Source: Bacillota bacterium (lineage in GTDB: Bacteria > Bacillota > UBA4882 > UBA8346). Taken from it: a DNA stretch of 7,259 nt. Below, piece by piece: positions 1 to 5,411 of this stretch. The position numbers were made by a program, and so were the translations under genes. A model generated the notes under the pieces. That model did no database searches, was not told the origin of the DNA, and saw only the letters and a list, made by a program, of their open reading frames with translations. Positions within the stretch are counted from its first letter, which is position 1; each line of letters opens with the position of its first letter. The stretch covers positions 1 through 7,259 of the forward strand of contig JANQHU010000170.1 of the NCBI GenBank assembly GCA_028282485.1. Direction: 5' to 3'.

Positions 1-1110
1 CAAGCAGGAACTAAAAATCCGGTAGTTTTGTTAGATGAAATTGATAAAATGAGCCATGACTTTCGGGGCGACCCAGCTTCAGCCTTGTTGGAAGTCTTAG
101 ATCCGGAGCAGAATAATTCCTTTGGAGACCATTATTTAGAGGTCACATTTGATTTATCAAAAGTACTCTTTATTACTACTGCTAACACTTATCATGGAAT
201 TCCCCGTCCCTTACTAGATCGGATGGAGATTATTGAGATTTCCGGATATACGGAAGAAGAAAAAGTAGAGATTGCCAAACGCCATTTGCTGCCAAAACAA
301 CGAAAGAATCACGGGTTAACTTCGGAAAATCTAGTGATTTCGGAGTCAGTGATTCGTCAAGTCATTAATAATTACACGAAAGAATCCGGGGTGCGTAACT
401 TAGAACGCCAGATGGCCAGTCTTTGTCGGAAAGCTACCCGGGAGATTGTCCAAACCGGGAAGAAGAAGATTCGCTTAAATCGTCTTGGTGTCGAGAAATT
501 CTTAGGAGTAGCTAAATACCGTCATGGAAAAGTGGAGGAAGTAGACCAAATTGGATTGGCGACTGGTCTGGCTTGGACGGAAGTTGGCGGCGAAATTCTC
601 TCTATTGAAGTGACCTTGGTAAAAGGAAAAGGACAACTTATTTTAACAGGAAAACTAGGCGATGTAATGCGAGAATCAGCTCAAGCTGCTTTTAGTTATA
701 TTCGCTCCCAGGCCGAAGGGCTAGGGATTGCTAATGATCTTTGTGATAAATATGATATCCATGTTCATATTCCCGAAGGGGCCATTCCCAAAGATGGTCC
801 TTCAGCAGGAATCACCATGGCCACGGCGATTGTTTCAGCCTTAACTAATCGTCCGGTTCGCAAAGATATTGCCATGACCGGGGAGATTACCTTAAGAGGT
901 CGAGTGCTGCCTATTGGTGGTTTGAAAGAAAAAATCCTAGCAGCCAACCGGAGTGGTATTGAGAATATTTTAATACCGTTGGAAAATAAAAAGGATTTGG
1001 AAGATATTCCAGAAAATGTTTCCCGTAAGGTGAAAATCATCCCGGTGAATACAGTGGAGCAGGTTTGGCAGGAGGCCCTCAAGTCCACTGAAGAATTAGC
1101 TCCCATGTGA
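1..1110 (+). CDS. lon: ATP-dependent protease Lon, C-terminal part (5' end outside window)
   Basis: This is a cytoplasmic AAA+ serine protease that unfolds and degrades damaged and regulatory proteins. The reading frame is open from base 1, so the gene begins outside the window; about 369 residues are visible, against roughly 770-810 in typical bacterial Lon. The N-terminal substrate-binding domain and Walker A are missing. Visible in order are Walker B (VVLLDEIDKM, from base 25), the pore-region FRGDPASALLEVLDPEQN, sensor 1 (FITTAN), the arginine-finger region LLDRMEII, sensor 2 (ESGVRNLERQ) and the complete protease domain. The catalytic Ser lies in PKDGPSAG (codon 802-804) and the Lys in GGLKEKILAA (codon 925-927), so the Ser-Lys dyad is intact. 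It is convergent with the lipoprotein genes and separated from them by a hairpin terminator. I see no frameshift or missing key residue. Assignment to Lon rather than to other AAA+ or Lon-like proteins is very secure. Confidence 0.97.
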   Translation, partial: QAGTKNPVVLLDEIDKMSHDFRGDPASALLEVLDPEQNNSFGDHYLEVTFDLSKVLFITTANTYHGIPRPLLDRMEIIEISGYTEEEKVEIAKRHLLPKQRKNHGLTSENLVISESVIRQVINNYTKESGVRNLERQMASLCRKATREIVQTGKKKIRLNRLGVEKFLGVAKYRHGKVEEVDQIGLATGLAWTEVGGEILSIEVTLVKGKGQLILTGKLGDVMRESAQAAFSYIRSQAEGLGIANDLCDKYDIHVHIPEGAIPKDGPSAGITMATAIVSALTNRPVRKDIAMTGEITLRGRVLPIGGLKEKILAANRSGIENILIPLENKKDLEDIPENVSRKVKIIPVNTVEQVWQEALKSTEELAPM

Positions 1111-1137
1111 CCAGAAGTTAATTTAAATTAAATTAAA

Positions 1138-1170
1138 GAAAGCAGAGGCTAACCATTGACCTCTGCTTTC
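1138..1170. terminator. Rho-independent hairpin, probably bidirectional, between convergent lon and lipoprotein genes
   Basis: The arms 1138-1148 (GAAAGCAGAGG) and 1160-1170 (CCTCTGCTTTC) are perfectly complementary over 11 bp around an 11-nt loop. The hairpin lies 27 nt after the lon stop codon and 26 nt after the stop codon of the minus-strand lipoprotein gene. Read on the minus strand, the stem is followed directly by a T-rich tract (TTTAATTTAATTTAA), a good intrinsic terminator. Read on the plus strand, it is followed by AGTTTATCG, a weaker U tract. It therefore probably serves both transcripts, more strongly the minus one. AT-rich flanks (about 1121-1137 and 1182-1200) are partly complementary and could extend the stem. 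Confidence 0.85.
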
Positions 1171-1196
1171 AGTTTATCGTAGAATATTTAATTTAA

Positions 1197-2942
1197 TTAA
1201 TAACGACAATCAATACTATCCACAAAGACTTCACCTTGATAGATGCCCTCGGGAATAATCACGAGGCCAAGATTTTGAAAAGGCCCAACTAAGGGTTCGC
1301 CGGAGTTTTCCCGGTAAACCTTAACATTATCAAAAAGGGCTGCTTGAGTGGTCGCCTGCCTGAAGCCAAAATTACCTTTAGCATATTGACCATCAATGGT
1401 CTCATCTATTAAATGGTTATTAATATAGGTTTTGCTGGAGGAACCTTTTAACTCAATTTTAACGCGATATTTAGTATTTAAGGCAATTGCCGCCGATTTT
1501 GTTTTGATTAGGTACCAAACATTATTGATTTTTTTCCAGGCACTGAAACGGCCAGGCAAAAATTGCCACAGATAATAATTTGCTTCATCTTGGGCCCGAA
1601 AGGCGAGCCCGGCGGCAAGATTTAGGATAGTAGTATCAACTTCAAAAGTATAGTTATCCCAATTTTCGCCAATTTTACTCCGCACATATTCGTTATGGGT
1701 TACTTTGAGTTGCCCGTCTTCAATGGTATTGGTGGCCGTATTATGCCACTGACTTAAGTTGCCGCTAAAGTCGTCTTCCATAAAACTACCGCTCAGATGA
1801 GGGATAGTCAGGGAAATTTTATTCCAACCGGGGCTTAATTCTTCAGATAGAAAATAAGAGGTAGACTTCCGATTATCGCTATCACTGGCAAATAATCCAA
1901 GAGCTTTCAGGTTTTCCGTGGTCGGGAGATAGACCTGGGCATTAATGATGCTCCCAATATTGAGATTAGGGTTATCAACTTGGAGAGTGATAGCTTCATT
2001 AGAATTCAAGGCTAATTTTAAGGAATTATTACCTTGGTAGGCTTTTTCTCGGGTAACTTCCAGGACGGAGGCATTGTTTTTAAGATAAAACCCTTGGGTA
2101 GTCTGATCCTCAAAATTATAATCAGCTCCATCGACATTGTATAAACGACGAATTTCAGCTTCGGTAAGAGCCTGATCATGAATTTTTAATTCATCGATGG
2201 CTCCGTTAAAGAAGTTGGCAGGATAGATTTGCTTATTGTCACTATTAAAGTCCCATTCGACTCCTAAATACCAAGGGAGATTGCTGGTATTATCGATAAT
2301 TGTTGCCAGGGTATGTTCAATTATTAGTTGTCCGTTTTTATAGAATTTAACTAAAGAACTATTGGTGGCTTCTTGCTTTTGGACCACCAACACCAGATGT
2401 TGAAATCCGGTTTCTTTAAGGCCTTGTGCCTTATAGTAATTATTTAAAGTGATAAAATAGCTATCATTCCAATAACCAGCCAAGAAGATATTTTTTCCGG
2501 TAGAGGTGTTTTTACTGATAAAACATTGTTTATCATGAGTATCATAAGAATTAACCCACATCGAAATACTGAAAGAATCAGGTAGCGAAAAATTAGTTAA
2601 TTCCGCACAAGTATTGTTACCAAAGCCGGGAGTCGTATTTTTAGTTTGATAATGGTTCGGGTTATTAAATTCAATGGCCTTCCCTTTAATCCCGGCAATA
2701 AATTTACCACCGTGATTGGTACCATGATGACCGTGGCCACTATCGTCGGTTAAATCAGCATTATCAAAACTCCAATAGCCAATTAAACCTTCCATAACTG
2801 GTATTGGGGTGGGCGGCGGCGTTGGGGTAGGAGTAGAAGTAGGAAAAATATTTCCCGAGGTTCCCCCACAACCGATTAAAAAAAGAATTAGGTATAGATT
2901 GAGAGCTATGGCCACAAAATTAGTTTGAAAAAATTTTTTCAA
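1197..2942 (-). CDS. Lectin-like surface lipoprotein, distal paralog (LamG + split CBM-like + DUF1080-like domains)
   Basis: The predicted product is a 581-residue extracytoplasmic lipoprotein that probably binds carbohydrate; the ligand is unknown. A type II signal peptide (residues 1-24, two early Lys, then a hydrophobic core) ends in the lipobox LIG-C with Cys25. A Pro/Thr linker follows (about 31-49). A LamG/concanavalin-like jellyroll covers about 52-271, from GLIGYWSFDN to AIDELKIHDQALTEAEIRRLY. A CBM-like beta-sandwich starts at YNFEDQT (about 275) and is interrupted by a DUF1080-like domain (about 386-547, DDFSGNLSQW to LFDNVKVY). It resumes with PFQNLGLVI and GEVFVDSI near the C-terminus. 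The TTG start at 2942 is chosen because AGGAGGT lies 6 nt upstream and the paralog starts at the same place. A longer frame from GTG at 3020 would overlap the upstream gene and bury the signal peptide. No catalytic motif is recognised. It lies 40 nt after its paralog, probably in one transcript. Confidence 0.88.
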   Translation of the reverse strand: MKKFFQTNFVAIALNLYLILFLIGCGGTSGNIFPTSTPTPTPPPTPIPVMEGLIGYWSFDNADLTDDSGHGHHGTNHGGKFIAGIKGKAIEFNNPNHYQTKNTTPGFGNNTCAELTNFSLPDSFSISMWVNSYDTHDKQCFISKNTSTGKNIFLAGYWNDSYFITLNNYYKAQGLKETGFQHLVLVVQKQEATNSSLVKFYKNGQLIIEHTLATIIDNTSNLPWYLGVEWDFNSDNKQIYPANFFNGAIDELKIHDQALTEAEIRRLYNVDGADYNFEDQTTQGFYLKNNASVLEVTREKAYQGNNSLKLALNSNEAITLQVDNPNLNIGSIINAQVYLPTTENLKALGLFASDSDNRKSTSYFLSEELSPGWNKISLTIPHLSGSFMEDDFSGNLSQWHNTATNTIEDGQLKVTHNEYVRSKIGENWDNYTFEVDTTILNLAAGLAFRAQDEANYYLWQFLPGRFSAWKKINNVWYLIKTKSAAIALNTKYRVKIELKGSSSKTYINNHLIDETIDGQYAKGNFGFRQATTQAALFDNVKVYRENSGEPLVGPFQNLGLVIIPEGIYQGEVFVDSIDCRY

Positions 2943-2990
2943 TATACTACCTCCTAAAAATTTAAAAATTAAAATTGATGAACTAATTAT
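1212..2990. repeat. Tandem duplication, distal copy (about 1.78 kb)
   Basis: This copy contains the distal lipoprotein gene, except its last four codons, plus about 48 bp of leader. It aligns with 2998-4779 at an offset of 1786-1789 bp. The only indel I found is one Gly codon just after the lipobox. The proteins are about 85% identical by hand count, and the non-coding leader (2943-2990 against 4732-4779) is similarly conserved. The two copies are directly adjacent and in the same orientation. Confidence 0.9.
2949..2955 (-). promoter_or_regulatory. Ribosome-binding site that fixes the TTG start of the distal lipoprotein gene
   Basis: AGGAGGT on the minus strand lies 6 nt before TTG at 2942. 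It matches position for position the site before the paralog (4738-4744), and it rules out the longer GTG-initiated reading frame from 3020, which lacks such a site. Confidence 0.88.
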
Positions 2991-4731
2991 GAATCGAAAT
3001 ACTATCCACAAAGACTTCACCTTGATAAGTGCCTTCGGGAAGGATCATGAGGCCGAGATTTTGAAAAGGCCCAACTAAGGGTTCGCCGGAGTTTTCCCGG
3101 TAAACCTTGACATTATCGAAAAGGGCTGTTTCGGACTCCCACTGTCGAAAGCCCAAATTACCTTTAGTATATTGACCATCAATGGTTTCATCGATTAAAT
3201 GGTTATTAACGTAGGTTTTGATGGAGGAACCTTGCAACTCAATTTTAACGCGATATTGAGTATTTACCGAAATTGCCGTCGACTTTGTTTTGATTAGGTG
3301 CCAAATATTATTGATCTTTTTGTAGGCACTGAAACGGCCAGGCAAAAATTGCCATAGATAATAGTTGGCTTTATCTTGGGCCCGAAAGGTGAGTCCGGCG
3401 GCAAGATTTACGATAGTAATATCAACTTCAAAAGTATAGTTATCCCAATTTTTACCAATTTTACTCCGGACGTATTCGTTATTGCTTACTTTGAATTGCC
3501 CGTTTTCAATGGTATTGGTAACCGTATTGTGCCACTGACTTAAGTTACCGCTAAAGTCGTCTTCCATAAAACTACCGCTTAAATGAGGGATGGTCAGGGA
3601 GATTTTATTCCAGCCGGGGCTTAACTCTTTAGAGGAAAAATAGGAGGTAGACTTCCGGTTATTGCTATCACTGGCAAATAATTTGAGAGCTTTTAAATTT
3701 TCCGTGGTCGGGAGATAGACCTGGGCATTAATGAAGCTCCCGATATTGAGATTGGGGCTATCAACTTGGAGAATGGTATCTTCATCAGAATTTAAAGCTA
3801 ATTTTAAGGAATTACTACCTTGGTAGGCTTTTTCTTGGGAAACTTCTAGAATGGGGGCATTATTTTTAAGATAAAACCCTTGCGGAGTCTGATCTTCAAA
3901 ATTATAATCAGCTCCATCGATATTGTATAAACGACGAATTTCAGCTTCAGCAAGAGCTTGGTTATGAATTCTTAATTCATCGATAGCTCCGTTAAAGAAG
4001 TTGGAAGGATAGATTTGCTTATTTTCACTATTAAAGTCCCATTCGACTCCCAGATACCAAGGGAGATTACTGGTATTATCAATGATTGTTGTCAGGGTAT
4101 GTTCAACTATTAATTGCCCGTTTTTATAGACTTTAACTAAAGAACTAGCAGTGGTTTCTTGTTTTTGGACCACTAAAACCAGATGTTGAAATCCGGTTTC
4201 TTTAAGGCCTTGTGCCTTATAGTAATTATTTAAACTGATGAAATAACCATCATACCAATAACCAGCCAACAAGACGTTTTCTCCGGCAGGGGTATTTTTA
4301 CTGATAAAACATTGTTTGTCATTGGTATCATAAGGGTTAATCCACATGGAGATACTGAAAGAATCGGGTAGCGAAAAATCAGCTAATTCCGCACAAGTAT
4401 TGTTGCCAAAACCGGAAGCCTTGTTTTTAGTTCCGTAATGGTCCGGGTTATTAAATTCAATGGCCTTCCCTTTAATCCCGGGAATAAACTTACCACCGTG
4501 ATTTTTTCCGTGATGACCATGGCCACTATCGTCGGTTAAATCAGCATTATCAAAACTCCAATAACCAATTAAACCCTCAATTACTGGTATTGGGGTGGGA
4601 GTAGGGACAGGGGTGGGAGCTGGAGTGGGAGAAATATTTCCTCCTGATTTTCCCCCACAGCCGATTAAAAAGAGGATCAGGTAGAGATTGAGAGTTATTG
4701 CTAAAAAATTGGTTTGAGAAATTTTCATCAA
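2983..4731 (-). CDS. Lectin-like surface lipoprotein, proximal paralog (LamG + split CBM-like + DUF1080-like domains)
   Basis: The predicted product is a 582-residue lipid-anchored extracytoplasmic protein, probably glycan-binding, and the first gene of a two-gene minus-strand unit. The signal peptide ends in lipobox LIG-C (Cys25). The linker NISPTPAPTPVPTPTPIPV precedes a LamG-like jellyroll (about 53-272) carrying the DDSGHGHHG and AIDELRIHNQAL signatures. A CBM-like sandwich begins at YNFEDQT (about 276) and runs to SLTIPHLSG (about 386). A DUF1080-like concanavalin-fold domain follows (about 389-545), then the closing CBM-like strands PFQNLGL and GEVFVDSI. Two cysteines, Cys113 and Cys141, are conserved in the paralog and could form a disulfide. 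TTG at 4731 is 6 nt after AGGAGGT, exactly as in the paralog. ATG at 4728 is the next codon and could also be used, giving 581 residues. Family recognition is from motifs only. No hydrolase active site was identified, so an enzymatic role is not claimed. Confidence 0.88.
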   Translation of the reverse strand: MMKISQTNFLAITLNLYLILFLIGCGGKSGGNISPTPAPTPVPTPTPIPVIEGLIGYWSFDNADLTDDSGHGHHGKNHGGKFIPGIKGKAIEFNNPDHYGTKNKASGFGNNTCAELADFSLPDSFSISMWINPYDTNDKQCFISKNTPAGENVLLAGYWYDGYFISLNNYYKAQGLKETGFQHLVLVVQKQETTASSLVKVYKNGQLIVEHTLTTIIDNTSNLPWYLGVEWDFNSENKQIYPSNFFNGAIDELRIHNQALAEAEIRRLYNIDGADYNFEDQTPQGFYLKNNAPILEVSQEKAYQGSNSLKLALNSDEDTILQVDSPNLNIGSFINAQVYLPTTENLKALKLFASDSNNRKSTSYFSSKELSPGWNKISLTIPHLSGSFMEDDFSGNLSQWHNTVTNTIENGQFKVSNNEYVRSKIGKNWDNYTFEVDITIVNLAAGLTFRAQDKANYYLWQFLPGRFSAYKKINNIWHLIKTKSTAISVNTQYRVKIELQGSSIKTYVNNHLIDETIDGQYTKGNLGFRQWESETALFDNVKVYRENSGEPLVGPFQNLGLMILPEGTYQGEVFVDSISIHN

Positions 4732-4779
4732 TATAATACCTCCTAAAAATCAAAAATTTAAGATTGATGAACCAATTAT
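2998..4779. repeat. Tandem duplication, proximal copy (about 1.78 kb)
   Basis: This is the partner of 1212-2990 in direct orientation. Homology on its right side stops near 4780, right at the predicted -10 element, and on its left side near 2998, four codons before the stop. The stop codon and last four codons of this copy are therefore the junction between the two units. Confidence 0.9.
4738..4744 (-). promoter_or_regulatory. Ribosome-binding site of the proximal lipoprotein gene
   Basis: AGGAGGT on the minus strand is 6 nt before TTG (4731) and 9 nt before ATG (4728). Either start is mechanically acceptable; the paralog, which has TTG but AAA where this gene has ATG, favours TTG. Confidence 0.85.
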
Positions 4780-4803
4780 AACTTAAAAATACAATTTATT
4801 GAA
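4775..4803 (-). promoter_or_regulatory. Candidate sigma-A type promoter for the lipoprotein pair
   Basis: A perfect TATAAT on the minus strand occupies 4775-4780. At 17-bp spacing the -35 position (4798-4803) reads TTCAAT, a weak match to TTGACA. Transcription would start near 4768, giving a leader of about 37 nt that contains the ribosome-binding site. The weak -35 makes this tentative and may mean an activator is needed. Confidence 0.5.
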
Positions 4804-4965
4804 GTACATCTTGGATAATTTAACTAAAGTGTAATATTAATAGAGTATTTACGGTATTCAAGCAGGATTTTCATTTTAGAGTAGCGAATCTATTGAAACG
4901 AATTTTAGCTTAATAGCTACGATTTTGAGTAATAATAATATTCGGTAATCTAAAAAAATAACAGA

Positions 4966-4995
4966 TGCAGAATAGTTATATTTTGTCGGTATAAT
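4966..4995 (+). promoter_or_regulatory. Candidate promoter for the asp23-fakA-degV operon
   Basis: A perfect TATAAT occupies 4990-4995. The best -35 candidate is TGCAGA at 4966-4971 with 18-bp spacing, only a partial match. The implied start near 5002 gives a leader of about 24 nt. Confidence 0.5.
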
Positions 4996-5012
4996 AAATA
5001 ATTTACCTTAAG

Positions 5013-5018
5013 AGGAGG
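5013..5018 (+). promoter_or_regulatory. Ribosome-binding site of asp23
   Basis: AGGAGG, within a longer purine-rich run, lies 7 nt before ATG at 5026. It confirms that start. Confidence 0.85.
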
Positions 5019-5025
5019 AGATAAA

Positions 5026-5400
5026 ATGGCCGAACGAAGTGGAACTGTAATTAATCGTGCGGGTGGTAATATGAATATTGCCCCCAGTGCAATTGCTATG
5101 GTGGCCGGAATAGCAGCACTAGAGTGTGTAGGTGTGGTCGGGATGACTTCTCGAACTATCCAAGATGGTTTGTCGGAATTATTCAACCTGAAAGATAATC
5201 TTACTAAAGGAATCGAAGTCTCTATTGATGAGGATAGTGTGGTTATCAACCTCTATGTGATTGTGGAGTACGGGGTGCAGATTAAAGAAGTAGCTAATAA
5301 TGTGATTGAGAGAGTCCGTTATGCGGTGGAAAACCAATTAGGATTACAAGTAGCCAAAGTGAATGTGATTGTTCAGGACATCCGGCTCAATAAGAATTAG
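5026..5400 (+). CDS. Asp23/Gls24 family envelope stress response protein (YloU-like)
   Basis: This 124-residue protein belongs to the Asp23/Gls24 family. These are small proteins linked to the cell envelope in Gram-positive bacteria; in staphylococci Asp23 is membrane-associated and responds to alkaline and cell-wall stress. The family pattern is visible throughout: NIAPSAIAMVAGIAALE (residues 17-33), the GVVGM turn (36-40), GIEVSIDEDSVVINLYVIVE (62-81), YGVQIKEVANNVIERVRYAV (82-101) and the closing VNVIVQDIR (112-120). It is soluble, with no signal or membrane segment. Length is normal for the short YloU-type members. It is the first gene of the operon and ends 11 nt before fakA, a pairing common across Bacillota. 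The usual upstream partner rpmB is absent here. Its molecular activity is not known with certainty for any family member. Confidence 0.95.
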   Translation: MAERSGTVINRAGGNMNIAPSAIAMVAGIAALECVGVVGMTSRTIQDGLSELFNLKDNLTKGIEVSIDEDSVVINLYVIVEYGVQIKEVANNVIERVRYAVENQLGLQVAKVNVIVQDIRLNKN

Positions 5401-5404
5401 GAGG
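5399..5404 (+). promoter_or_regulatory. Ribosome-binding site that sets the TTG start of fakA
   Basis: AGGAGG overlaps the asp23 stop codon (TAG, 5398-5400) and lies 7 nt before TTG at 5412. The only nearby alternative, GTG at 5418, would be 13 nt away. The overlap suggests translational coupling. Confidence 0.85.
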
Positions 5405-5411
5405 AACAGGT

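Larger units (their letters stand above)
4732..5025. other. Divergent non-coding intergenic region
   Basis: This AT-rich stretch of 294 bp lies between the divergent lipoprotein and asp23 genes. It holds a ribosome-binding site and a -10-like element at each end. In the middle (about 4800-4960) I see no credible gene, only a short palindrome TAGCT-TAAT-AGCTA at 4906-4919 that could be an operator or chance. There is no remnant of rpmB, which neighbours asp23 in many Bacillota. Confidence 0.7.

Noticed and set aside
765..1106. Minus-strand open frame of 113 codons
   Set aside because: It lies wholly inside the lon protease domain, has no ribosome-binding site that I can see, and its protein resembles no family.
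1197..4731. Glycoside hydrolase or 3-keto-disaccharide hydrolase activity for the lipoproteins
   Set aside because: Only fold-level similarity is visible and I could not identify catalytic residues; a binding role is the safer call.
1212..4779. Possible composite transposon or CRISPR-like repeats
   Set aside because: The repeats are two whole genes in direct orientation with no transposase, terminal inverted repeats or spacers.
4906..4919. Short palindrome as a defined operator
   Set aside because: A 5-bp arm in AT-rich DNA is easily chance, and it lies far from both candidate promoters.
4800..4965. Riboswitch or small RNA in the divergent region
   Set aside because: I found no recognisable conserved core or strong hairpin followed by a U tract.
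4950..5249. Minus-strand open frame of 99 codons
   Set aside because: It is antisense to asp23 and its promoter; low-complexity sequence typical of a shadow frame.
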